A stretch of DNA of 9,151 nt from NCBI GenBank assembly GCA_017476305.1, contig JAFVAA010000051.1:1-9151 (forward strand), in the 5' to 3' direction. The DNA is from Lachnospiraceae bacterium (lineage in GTDB: Bacteria; Bacillota; Clostridia; Lachnospirales; Lachnospiraceae). Positions within the stretch are counted from its first letter, which is position 1. Every line of letters begins with the position of its first letter. Below are positions 1-5,816 of this stretch, piece after piece. A model generated the notes under the pieces. That model ran no database searches. It saw only the letters and a program-made list of their open reading frames with translations, and was not told the origin of the DNA. A program made the position numbers and the translations under genes.

Positions 1-73
1 AGCCACTGGAAGCATATACTCCCTCGGAGGTTGTGCTGATGACCTCTGCAATAGGTTTTTGGTATTTACGCAT
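1..73 (-). CDS. 5' end of a small unknown protein (MRKYQKPIAEV...)
   Basis: Reading the minus strand from the ATG at 73, 24 codons run open to the window edge and begin MRKYQKPIAEVI, followed by STTSEGVYASSG. The start is supported by a strong ribosome site, AGGAAAGGAG, at 90-81 with seven bases before the ATG. The K-Y-x-KP-x-x-EV opening and the EGVY-x-SG motif resemble short hypothetical proteins I recall from Lachnospiraceae, which share this head and have variable bodies. I cannot name a function. The head could be a leader or targeting segment of a secreted or modified peptide, but that is only a guess. The gene is cut by the window, so its length is unknown. Its upstream region holds two long hairpins that would lie in a long 5' leader if transcription starts beyond them. 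Confidence 0.7.
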   Translation of the reverse strand, partial: MRKYQKPIAEVISTTSEGVYASSG

Positions 74-99
74 AGTGTTTCTCCTTTCCTGAAATATAC

Positions 100-205
100 T
101 TAGGAGCCGGTCATTAATAACTTTCTTGTTTTTGCGAGCAACAATGCCATAAATTAGAGCATTGCAACTTGCAAAATCGGAAAGTTCATTATGACCGATT
201 CCTTA
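100..205. repeat. Long imperfect inverted repeat, unit 1
   Basis: The arm at 100-147 pairs with 159-205 around an 11-base loop. Outer ends are TTAGGA and TCCTTA. Matching blocks include CGGTCAT with ATGACCG, AACTTTC with GAAAGTT, and AATGC with GCATT at the loop, with a few mismatches and bulges. It lies between the ribosome site of the minus-strand gene and unit 2. It could be a MITE-like element, or a structured leader of the minus-strand gene. Confidence 0.7.
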
Positions 206-276
206 GGAATCTTCGCAAAATAAATTACCTGTTTTTTGAAAATAGATTCAACAATTTATTTTGCGACAGTTCCTTA
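203..276. repeat. Inverted repeat, unit 2, sharing its ends with unit 1
   Basis: A perfect 13-base inverted repeat, CGCAAAATAAATT at 214-226 and its complement at 253-265, is extended outward to TTAGGA at 203-208 and TCCTTA at 271-276 with small mismatches. The loop is 26 bases. The ends are the same as in unit 1, and the two units meet in a palindrome at 197-211 (GATTCCT, T, AGGAATC). The loop is too short for an ordinary invertible promoter. Confidence 0.7.
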
Positions 277-319
277 GAAGCCTATCATAAATAACCTTAT
301 ATATTTTTTTTGTCATATC

Positions 320-355
320 ATAGCACTTTTTCGACTTTTTTATAGCACTTTTCCG
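320..355. repeat. Direct repeat ATAGCACTTTTYCG, two copies
   Basis: ATAGCACTTTTTCG at 320-333 and ATAGCACTTTTCCG at 342-355 match at 13 of 14 bases and start 22 bases apart, about two helical turns. They end exactly where recognisable coding sequence of the element remnant begins. A regulator site or an end of the inserted or deleted segment are both possible. Confidence 0.55.
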
Positions 356-461
356 TTGTCGGATGATGAAAGCATCGTACCTGATCGACCGTTTCGGTGT
401 GGACATCGAAACGGAGAGGGTTTCAGAGGACCGTTTCCAGGCAAAGGTCAGGGTGAGCGCA
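351..461 (+). pseudogene. C-terminal fragment of a WYL-type regulator
   Basis: The frame that contains the ATGs at 363 and 366 reads MMKASYLIDRFGVDIE, then TERVSEDRFQAKVRVSA. The YLIDRFG-x-D stretch followed by a beta-strand-like V/F/R segment is what I expect at the start of the C-terminal extension of WYL-domain regulators. These sense ligands and often travel with mobile elements. Upstream there is no HTH or WYL core, and just after codon 459-461 the frame loses resemblance. A recombinase-like tail starts at that point in another frame, so the fragment is bounded by deletions on both sides. An ORF starting at TTG 356 spans both pieces but reads this part out of frame. The identification rests on about 35 residues only. 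Confidence 0.45.
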
Positions 462-568
462 AGGTCATTATCAATGAGGGTAAGGATATGGAAATCGTCC
501 TGAACTTTGAAAGCGAGCTGAGGGAGTTGGAGGAATTACGGAAACAGAGGGAGGCGGAACTGGCATGA
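461..568 (+). pseudogene. C-terminal tail of a serine recombinase (fragment)
   Basis: From 461 the frame reads KVIINEGKDMEIVLNF, then ESELRELEELRKQREAELA and a TGA at 566-568. An acidic and basic helical tail after a beta strand of the type xMEIVLNF is common at the C-terminal end of large serine recombinases. The assignment is strengthened by the next gene. Its ATG at 565 overlaps this stop in an ATGA arrangement, and it begins with a clear serine-recombinase N-terminus, as in the tandem recombinase pairs of Lachnospiraceae integrative elements. The catalytic and DNA-binding parts are absent. It joins directly to the WYL fragment at about 461. Confidence 0.5.
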
Positions 569-651
569 AAAGAAGAAGGCTTGCAATGTATATCCGCCTC
601 TCCGATGCAGACGAGGAAGTGGTGGCAGGGGCAAAGGACGAAAGCAAGTAA
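565..651 (+). pseudogene. N-terminal fragment of a second serine recombinase
   Basis: The 28 codons beginning MKRRRLAMYIRLSDADEE are typical of the start of the resolvase domain of large serine recombinases: a beta strand ending in YIRLS with the catalytic serine, followed by the variable D/E-rich loop and KDES. After KDES, where the family continues into an alpha helix (usually NSI-x-x-Q), the frame meets a TAA at 649-651 and homology ends. The intact protein would be about 500 residues, so roughly 95 percent is missing. It overlaps the upstream recombinase tail by four bases, so the original pair was translationally coupled. The element can no longer excise by its own enzyme. Confidence 0.75.
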
Positions 652-770
652 CCGATAACAATGGAAAGAATCCATACAGCCGTTACAGAGAGAAAGTTTC
701 TGTGGCGGTTGTTTCCAGATATGGAGGGGTTGCTATGCGTATCAGGTATAGGGGTATGAAAAATAAGTAA
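645..770 (+). other. Unassigned open stretch, possible protein tail
   Basis: Beyond the recombinase break, the frame of codons starting at 645 stays open for 41 codons and reads QVTDNNGKNPYSRYREK, then VSVAVVSRYGGVAMRIRYRGMKNK, ending with TAA at 768-770. It has a plausible protein look and no start codon near its 5' end, so it may be the tail of another deleted gene. I do not recognise the family, and chance openness is possible at this length. Confidence 0.25.
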
Positions 771-821
771 TGTTCTTTTCATCCCGGATGTGGTAAACTA
801 TTGGTAAATAGGAGTGTTGAG

Positions 822-848
822 AAATTTCAAAAAATTGAAATTTTTTTT
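822..848 (+). terminator. Weak AT-rich hairpin with T run
   Basis: AAATTTCA at 822-829 pairs with TGAAATTT at 836-843 around a six-base loop, followed by further Ts to 848. The stem has almost no GC, so termination would be weak. It falls inside the 5' end of the open frame leading into the flavodoxin remnant. Confidence 0.3.
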
Positions 849-869
849 GTCCTATACTTGACAGATTCA

Positions 870-1130
870 GGTTATCCGATCTGGTGGTATACGCTTCCAA
901 TGATCATGTATACATTTTTTGACCAATATGATCTTTCAGGAAAGACAATTCTGCCGTTTAATACCCATGCAGGCAGTGGTGATGGCGGGACCTATAGCAC
1001 GATCAAAGGACTGGAGCCTGCTGCAACAGTCTTAGCCGGACTGGCGATTGCCGGCTCCAGTATCGGAGACAGCGACTCAAAGCAAAGGATACATGAATGG
1101 ATTGATGCTTCCGGCATAAAGGATAAATAA
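870..1130 (+). pseudogene. Flavodoxin, N-terminal half deleted
   Basis: From 870 the frame reads GYPIWWYTLPMIMYTFF, then LSGKTILPFNTHAGSG and a complete C-terminus ending in SGIKDK. GYPIWW followed by P-x-x-x-YTF and the GKT-I-PF-x-TH-x-GSG block is the second half of flavodoxin-like proteins (Flavodoxin_4 type), which bind FMN and carry electrons. The first half, including the phosphate-binding T-x-N-T loop, is missing. The open frame extends upstream to a TTG at 801, but those 23 residues do not look like flavodoxin and no ribosome site precedes the TTG. The remnant ends 12 bases before the esterase gene, as in an operon. Loss of the FMN phosphate loop makes a working protein unlikely. Confidence 0.8.
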
Positions 1131-1142
1131 GGATGTGGTGTC

Positions 1143-2313
1143 ATGAAGAAATGGAGTATAAAATCTGTCAAACGGAATAAAAAAATGTGCTTACTGCTTT
1201 TTTTTAGGCCTGCTATTTTTAGGTGCATATTCGTTTTCATACGCAAAAAGCAGTAAGAATGCTGTTTCTATTATCGTTGATAAGAAAGAGGTCGGGAAAA
1301 GGGTAATAGAGGTAAAGCAAGGAATGAAAAAGAAGATCACCTTAAAGACAAACGGGTCTCCTCAAAAGATTTCTTATCGGTCATCGAAAAAATCTGTTGT
1401 AAATGTAAATAAAAAAGGGAGACTTACGGCAAAGAAAACAGGAACAGCAAAGGTTACCATATCATGGCAGCAGAAAGACGGGAAGCGGAAGAAAGAATGG
1501 TTCAAGGTGCATGTAGTGAAAAAGAGGAGGGATACGGCAGTCAGTGAGGATAAAGCAGATGCACAGTCCGCAGAAAAAATTGGCACGGTGACACCGGGAA
1601 GTAAATATTACAAAGGATTTCTTTTAGATAATGTATTGACTACAAAAACGGGAGAAAAAATCCATTATAACCTCTATGTGCCAAAATCCTACGATGGGAA
1701 AAAGAAGGTTCCCTTGTTTATCACGCTTCCCGGATGGGAAGGATTGTACTTCCAGGGTGTCGGCGAGAATCTGAAATGGGAGGATTTCGGTTTTGAGGCA
1801 CAGAAATATCACGAAAATATGATCATCGCAGCACCTCAGTTAGATGACTGGGGAAGTACCAGTGCAGAGCAGACAATTACCTTGACAAAATATTTTCTCG
1901 CTGCTTATGAGGTCAATGAAAAGAAGGTTTATATCAATGGATATTCCGGTGGCGGGGAAACCCTGTCATTGGTTCTTGAAAAAGAGCCTAAGCTTTATAC
2001 GGCAGCACTCCATGTCAGTTCACAGTGGGATGGGACAGATTATAAAAGAATGATTCGGGAAAGGACACCGTTATATTTTGCAATAGGGGAAAAGGATTCC
2101 TACTACGGATCCGAACCAGTAAAGAGTGCATATCGGAAATTAAAGAAATTATATCAGGAGACGGGACTTTCTGAAAAGGAGATAGAAGAGGTTCTGATAC
2201 TGGATATAAAAGAACAGGCATATTTTGATGCAAGAGGTGTGAAGGACCAGCACGCAGGAGGCGGAACTTTTGCAAAGGATCAGGAGATCATGGGATGGCT
2301 GTTTGGACATTAA
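1143..2313 (+). pseudogene. Secreted Big2-type esterase, split by a T8 frameshift
   Basis: The ATG at 1143 opens a lipoprotein- or Sec-like signal region (KKWSIKSVKRNKKMCLLLF), but the frame is wrong after a run of eight Ts at 1198-1205. With seven Ts the reading continues as LGLLFLGAYSFSYA and runs without stop through 2313, about 389 residues. The downstream ORF from ATG 1324 is therefore the remainder and not a separate gene. It holds a Big2/Ig-like segment (residues 15-65 of that ORF; KSVVNVNKKG and GTAKVTI), then an alpha/beta-hydrolase. Nucleophile Ser208 lies in GYSGGG, with Asp258 in GEKDSYYG and His310 in DQHAGGG as probable triad partners. The family hydrolyses esters outside the cell. 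It follows the flavodoxin remnant by 12 bases. The lesion may be real, phase-variable, corrected by transcript slippage, or a sequencing error. Confidence 0.8.
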
Positions 2314-2435
2314 TTTCTGCAGATTTTATTGACTAGAGTTTTTGAAGGATTACAGCATGGATTCAGGCTTGGAAACGGAACAAGGGCAGAGAGGCGGTCT
2401 GACCATGCAGTAACATTCTGGGAGGAACAAATGAA

Positions 2436-3128
2436 ATGAGAGAAAACAGGAAAATAATTTCCTTGTTTATGTTGGCAGCGATTTTTGTTTTTATAATAGC
2501 AGGAATTAAGATCGTGGATCAGTCAGAAGGCGGTTTCTTTAAAAAGGCATCCTCTGAAAAAAAGGCGGTAATGGCTGCTTCGAACGGTAAAACAAAACAG
2601 AATAAAAATTCTAAGAAAAAGTCTGTTGTTTATATGACCACGGATATTTCAGCAGAGGGACTTGTAAAAATATATGAAAAACCGGGGTGGAAACCAAAAG
2701 GAAAGGTGGCAGTCAAGGTATAGACAGGGGAGCCGCCGGCAAGCAATTACCTGCGTCCGGAGCTGATCGGAGATCTGGTCAAAAAAGTAGATGGGACGAT
2801 CGTGGAATGTAACACGGCATACGGTGGGGATCGTTCTTCTACAGCAATGCACAGGCAGGTAGCGAGAGAACATGGTTTTACGGAGATTGCTGATGTGGAT
2901 ATCGTGGATGCAAAGGGCAGTATGGCAATCAAGGTAAAGAAAGGAAAGCACCTGAAAAAGAATTATGTCGGGAAGAGTTTTAAGAATTATAAGTCTTATA
3001 TTATTCTTTCACATTTTAAGGGGCATGCGATGGCAGGCTTTGGCGGTGCGATAAAAAATGCATCGATTGGACTGGCGTCCTCCAAGGGGAAAGGAAATAT
3101 CCACAGCGGTGGAACGAGTTTTGACTGG
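2436..3128 (+). pseudogene. DUF362 protein with amber stop and deleted C-terminus
   Basis: The ATG at 2436 (GGAGG at 2421-2425) starts a basic end and one hydrophobic anchor (IISLFMLAAIFVFIIAG). A lysine-rich linker follows, then the DUF362 core VVYMTTDISAEGL and GKVAVKV. A TAG at 2721-2723 stops translation, but the same frame resumes at once with TGEPPASNYLRPELI. It goes on through ECNTAYGG, ILSHFKGHAMAGFGGAIKN and HSGGTS, all typical of the family. The stop probably replaced a serine or leucine codon. After HSGGTS at about 3119 the family's remaining third, where cysteines for Fe-S clusters are usually found, is gone and permease sequence begins. DUF362 proteins are annotated as iron-sulfur or uncharacterised; the substrate is unknown. 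An ORF starting at GTG 2802 is the internal remainder, not an independent gene. Confidence 0.8.
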
Positions 3129-3805
3129 ATGTACGGCACGATACCGATTGCAGGTGCTTTTAAAAGACAGGGAATGCGTGATGACTGGCTTGCGGCGTTT
3201 ATGATGGCGAGCGTGCTTTTGAATCCACAGCTTCTGATGTATTCTGTGGCACTTGGGTTTGCGGCATGTATGGTAAGGCTCGTGACCTGTTATTTTTGTG
3301 GTGTCATGGCAGGTTATCTGCTTCATTTTTTCTATGAAGGAAAATCCTTTTTTGATTTTATCGGATTTGAACCAGGGGCATCAAGAGATATCGATCCAAA
3401 TCTGTTCATGCGGTTCTTAAAGAATCTGTTACGGAATATCAAGGCAACGGGAATATATTTCTTATTCGGCATTTTCCTGTCGGCTCTCTTTGCCAGATAT
3501 GTGCCGGCAGATGCTTTTGCTGATCTGTTCGGTGCTCACAGGCGTTTTGGTGTGTTCTTAGCGGCAACGATCGGTGTGCCTCTTTATGCGTGCGGCGGTG
3601 CACAATCCCGCTTTTACAGGAGTGGCTTTCTGCCGGCATGAGCCTTGGCAGTGCTGCCTCTTTTATGATTACCGGACCGGCAACAAAGATTACAAATCTT
3701 GGTGCCTTAAAAATCGTGCTTGGGATGAAGCGTTTTATTTTCTATCTTGCGTTTGTGATGGTATTTTCCCTGTTTACAGGACTGATCGTGAATCTGATTT
3801 TTTAA
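3126..3805 (+). pseudogene. PF03773-type permease, N-terminus deleted and frameshifted
   Basis: From the MYGTIPI motif at 3129 the sequence matches, as I recall it, the second and later part of predicted permeases of the ArsP/DUF318 group. It includes RDDWLAAFMMASVLLNPQLL, several hydrophobic helices, a long loop (DIDPNLFMRFLKNLLRN), then GVPLYACGG. One base is missing near 3597-3602: frame 0 goes off into QSRFYRSGFLPA and stops at 3641. Frame 2 carries the true continuation, TIPLLQEWLSAGMSLG and SAASFMITGPATKITNLGALK, to TAA 3803-3805. Restoring one G after GGCGGT would give CGGGTIPLL, the expected motif. The first helices are lost at the join with DUF362. The family moves metalloid or unknown substrates across the membrane; this copy is unlikely to work. 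Confidence 0.78.
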
Positions 3806-3813
3806 GTAGTTAT

Positions 3814-3861
3814 CTGCTATGCAGTTTACCTGCTATGCAGTTTACCTGCTATGCAGTCACA
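3814..3861. repeat. Three tandem copies of a 16-bp unit with an internal palindrome
   Basis: CTGCTATGCAGTTTAC occurs at 3814-3829 and 3830-3845. A third copy at 3846-3861 matches its first 12 bases and then diverges (CTGCTATGCAGTCACA). Each contains CTGC-TAT-GCAG, a four-base inverted repeat. The array starts nine bases after the permease stop. The segment CAGTTTACCT in two of the copies also occurs in the promoter at 5075-5084. Confidence 0.85.
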
Positions 3862-3913
3862 TGGTTATTCTCAGGCAAGGGGAAATACAAAGTGGAGTTT
3901 CGGCAAGGAAAAT

Positions 3914-3951
3914 AAAAGTCATATTTTGCACGAGGCATAAATATGGCTTTT
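3914..3951. terminator. Bidirectional terminator between converging genes
   Basis: AAAAGTCATATTT at 3914-3926 pairs with AAATATGGCTTTT at 3939-3951 with one wobble, extended by TGC and GCA toward a five-base loop (ACGAG). A/T ends on both sides allow use in either direction. It lies between the permease remnant on the plus strand and the 29-codon gene on the minus strand. Confidence 0.65.
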
Positions 3952-3976
3952 GAACCCTGATTTTTCGTTTTCCTGC

Positions 3977-4066
3977 TTAACGCATCATATATACATGATA
4001 CTTTGCACAATATTCTTCATATTCTTTCAGTGCATCTAAAAGATACTCTTTGATTGCTTTTAACAT
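3977..4066 (-). CDS. 29-residue small protein, divergent from the AraC gene
   Basis: On the minus strand an ATG at 4066 is preceded by AAGGAG at 4080-4075 with eight bases spacing. It opens a 29-codon frame, MLKAIKEYLLDALKEYEEYC followed by AKYHVYMMR, ending with TAA at 3979-3977. The composition is that of an amphipathic, charged helix rich in K, E and Y, with one cysteine and no membrane segment. The terminator at 3951-3914 follows the stop by about 25 bases, and a perfect TATAAT lies upstream at 4144-4139, so the unit has the parts of a real gene. It shares its upstream region with the AraC-type regulator. I do not know its function. A peptide that binds a partner protein or the neighbouring regulator would fit the context, but nothing in the sequence proves it. 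Confidence 0.7.
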   Translation of the reverse strand: MLKAIKEYLLDALKEYEEYCAKYHVYMMR

Positions 4067-4087
4067 AATGATCGCTCCTTTCATACG

Positions 4088-4106
4088 TTCCACATTTTTT
4101 GTGGAA
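4088..4106 (-). promoter_or_regulatory. Leader hairpin ahead of the 29-codon gene
   Basis: TTCCACA at 4088-4094 pairs perfectly with TGTGGAA at 4100-4106 around five bases. On the minus strand it ends eight bases before the AAGGAG ribosome site, so it would form in the short 5' leader and could affect stability or translation. Confidence 0.5.
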
Positions 4107-4115
4107 ATTTTGTTT

Positions 4116-4131
4116 GTTTATTTCTGTTTAC
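4116..4131 (+). promoter_or_regulatory. Candidate AraC operator, upstream of araC-type gene
   Basis: GTTTAT at 4116-4121 and GTTTAC at 4126-4131 form a direct repeat ten bases apart, separated by TTCT, ending three bases before the -35 box of the regulator's promoter. A near copy (GTTTAC, TTTCA, GTTTAC) sits at 5066-5082 before the NTF2-like gene. Paired direct repeats are the usual binding form of AraC-type proteins; autoregulation is inferred. Confidence 0.45.
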
Positions 4132-4134
4132 ATC

Positions 4135-4163
4135 TTGTATTATATTCGGGAGAGGTATATAAT
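4135..4163 (+). promoter_or_regulatory. SigA-type promoter of the AraC-type gene
   Basis: TTGTAT at 4135-4140, a 17-base spacer and a perfect TATAAT at 4158-4163 give a good vegetative promoter with a leader of about 50 bases to the ATG at 4220. Confidence 0.65.
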
Positions 4164-4167
4164 GCAC
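4139..4167 (-). promoter_or_regulatory. Possible divergent promoter of the 29-codon gene
   Basis: A perfect TATAAT reads on the minus strand at 4144-4139. At a 17-base spacing the -35 position holds only GTGCAT (4167-4162); a better TTGACG lies at 4172-4167, but the spacer is then 22. The -10 overlaps the -35 box of the opposite promoter, so the two polymerases would exclude each other, and a helper protein may be needed. Confidence 0.4.
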
Positions 4168-4219
4168 GTCAAAAGATGAAAAAAAGTAGCCAGATTTTGC
4201 AAAAATACAGGAGGAGCAA

Positions 4220-5017
4220 ATGATTCCCTTATATGAGACCTTTGAGGACGATGTGGAGATTTTTCATAAGAAGAATCTCCATGTCCCTCCTCATTTACAT
4301 AAGCTTTTGGAGTTTGTTTATATTACGGAAGGGACTTTGGAACTGGGGCTTGGACAGGAGCTGTACCACATGGAGCAGGGGGATTTTGCCGTGGTCTTTC
4401 CGGGACTGATCCATCATACACAGGTATTCTGTGAAGGAGAGAGCAGGGCAGTCTATCTTCTGTCCGCACCCTCCTGCTGGGAAATGTACAGGGAACAGCT
4501 GTTAAGATCACAGCCGGAGACTCCCGTGATAGAGAAAGGAAAAGTACATAAGGATATTGTGTATGCACTAAATACACTTTCAGAAAGTACCCGGGGGGAA
4601 ACGCAGGAGGTTCTGAAGATATTTATTCAGCTTATCCTGGCAAGAAGCATTCCGAAGATGGCTCTTGTGGAGAGAAAGGAATCCGGAGGGGAGGATTTAG
4701 TATACCGGTCGGTCGCTTACATAGCAGAACATTTTATGGAGCCTTTGAGCCTGAATGCGATGGCAAAGGATCTCTATATCAGTCCATATACACTTTCCAG
4801 AATGTTCTCGCGGATTTTTCACATGAATTTCAATGCCTATCTGAATGATTACAGGATGGAATATGTGGTAAATAAGCTCAGGTATACCAGTCTTCCTGTC
4901 ACGGAAATCTGGCTGGGGGCGGGATTTGAGAGCCAGAGGACCTTTAACCGGGTGTTCAAAGAGAAGTATCACATGTCACCGAGGGAGTATCGGAAGAATA
5001 TGATACAGGCAGTTTAA
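4220..5017 (+). CDS. AraC-family transcriptional regulator with cupin sensor domain
   Basis: A 265-residue protein with the usual AraC layout. The start is set by AGGAGG at 4209-4214, five bases before the ATG. Residues about 15-95 are a cupin-like sensor: PPHLHKLLEFVYITEGTLEL followed by GDFAVVFPGLIHH, which forms the small-ligand pocket. Residues about 165-262 hold two helix-turn-helix units. The first contains LSLNAMAKDLYISPYTLSRMF, the second TEIWLGAGFESQRTFNRVFK, ending in the family signature YHMSPREYRK. Such proteins bind direct repeats near promoters and activate carbon-use or stress genes on ligand binding. The gene lies 128 bases before the NTF2-like gene on the same strand and is divergent from the 29-codon gene. 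Shared GTTTA repeats suggest it controls itself and the NTF2-like gene. The ligand is not evident. No frame lesion is seen. Confidence 0.93.
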   Translation: MIPLYETFEDDVEIFHKKNLHVPPHLHKLLEFVYITEGTLELGLGQELYHMEQGDFAVVFPGLIHHTQVFCEGESRAVYLLSAPSCWEMYREQLLRSQPETPVIEKGKVHKDIVYALNTLSESTRGETQEVLKIFIQLILARSIPKMALVERKESGGEDLVYRSVAYIAEHFMEPLSLNAMAKDLYISPYTLSRMFSRIFHMNFNAYLNDYRMEYVVNKLRYTSLPVTEIWLGAGFESQRTFNRVFKEKYHMSPREYRKNMIQAV

Positions 5018-5064
5018 GGAACGGTATGGGATGATTTCCTCCTGTCCGAAAAAAATTTTTGGAA

Positions 5065-5098
5065 AGTTTACTTTCAGTTTACCTTTGCAGGCTATATT
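5065..5098 (+). promoter_or_regulatory. Promoter and candidate AraC operator of the NTF2-like gene
   Basis: AGTTTAC occurs at 5065-5071 and 5076-5082, spaced 11 bases or one helical turn. A -10-like TATATT lies at 5093-5098. The place for a -35 box (about 5070-5075) has no good match and is covered by the repeat, as at promoters that need an AraC-type activator bound at the -35. This is inference from layout. Confidence 0.5.
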
Positions 5099-5145
5099 AG
5101 AACCATCGAAGGAAACAAAGCACAGAAAAGAAGGAGGATAACATT

Positions 5146-5592
5146 ATGGCAGTAACAGAAATCAAGTATGAGACACCGATTGAGAAGGACATCGAAAAAA
5201 GGATCAAGGACAGGTTATTTAATGGATTTAACAACTGGAACGGAGGCTATGACGGGTGGCTGGAGTGGTGCAATACGCTTTATGAGCCGGATGCCTACTA
5301 CAATATTCCGGGACCGAACGGTCAGGTGAGGCTGACGCTGCAGCAGTACAAGGATGCGATGGGCAAGCTTTTTGAGCATTTCACGATGGATCTGGGGAAC
5401 TTCGAGAACATGATCATCAAGGACGACTGGTGTGCGATCCGCTATACGGTAAAGATCAAGAATCTGGATACCGGAGAAGAGATTTTGCAGAATACAATGG
5501 AATTTGTGAAGTTCAAGGATAATCCGGAGCCTGCGGGAGTGCGCGTGGTAGAAGGATGGGCTCTTTCCGACATTTCGCTGGCGGCACAGTAA
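5146..5592 (+). CDS. NTF2/SnoaL-like small-molecule-binding protein
   Basis: A 148-residue soluble protein with AGGAGG at 5132-5137, eight bases before the ATG. The pattern of an N-terminal helical part (ERIKDRLFNGFNNWN-type, then GWLEWCNTLYEPDAYYNIPG), a helix LTLQQYKDAMGKLF and three long beta strands (CAIRYTVKIKN, EEILQNTMEFVKF and VRVVEGWALSD) is that of the NTF2-like alpha+beta barrel. Many members are enzymes (isomerases, dehydratases, cyclases) and others only bind ligands. The pocket is rich in W, Y and acidic residues, but I see no motif that fixes a reaction. It has no signal peptide or membrane segment. It stands alone between the AraC-type regulator and a terminator, so it is probably the main target of that regulator, perhaps acting on its inducing compound. 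Confidence 0.82.
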   Translation: MAVTEIKYETPIEKDIEKRIKDRLFNGFNNWNGGYDGWLEWCNTLYEPDAYYNIPGPNGQVRLTLQQYKDAMGKLFEHFTMDLGNFENMIIKDDWCAIRYTVKIKNLDTGEEILQNTMEFVKFKDNPEPAGVRVVEGWALSDISLAAQ

Positions 5593-5620
5593 ATCCATGG
5601 TTTTCAAAAAGAGAGAAAAG

Positions 5621-5653
5621 GAGAGGCATCGCGTCTGGTGTCTTTCTTTTTTT
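5621..5653 (+). terminator. Rho-independent terminator after the NTF2-like gene
   Basis: GAGAGGCATC at 5621-5630 pairs with GGTGTCTTTC at 5637-5646 over ten bases (three G-U type pairs), loop GCGTCT, followed by seven Ts at 5647-5653. It begins about 28 bases after the stop codon. Confidence 0.75.
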
Positions 5654-5760
5654 GTGTATTTTCATGCGTTGTGGCAGAAAAATTTTCCTTTCGCTATTTT
5701 CTTTTTGAAAATAGACTAAAATCTGACAGAAAAAATGAAATAATGATAACGATATTTTTT

Positions 5761-5788
5761 TTGTATTGTTAAAATACGAGTATATTAT
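5761..5788 (+). promoter_or_regulatory. Probable promoter of the HD-GYP gene
   Basis: TTGTAT at 5761-5766, a 16-base spacer and TATTAT at 5783-5788. Transcription would begin near 5795, downstream of the GTG at 5791, which supports the ATG at 5830 as the true start. Confidence 0.45.
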
Positions 5789-5816
5789 GTGTGGAACAAA
5801 TCCGTACTATATTCAT

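Noticed and set aside
100..276. Invertible promoter
   Set aside because: The loops are only 11 and 26 bases, too short to hold a promoter between recombination sites.
3814..3861. CRISPR array
   Set aside because: The units are 16 bp with no spacers between them, and no cas genes are present.
3574..3915. 113-codon plus-strand open frame
   Set aside because: It is a third-frame reading over the permease remnant and the tandem repeat, with no ribosome site or protein-family look.
5215..5607. 130-codon minus-strand open frame
   Set aside because: It is antisense to the NTF2-like gene, with no ribosome site or family resemblance.
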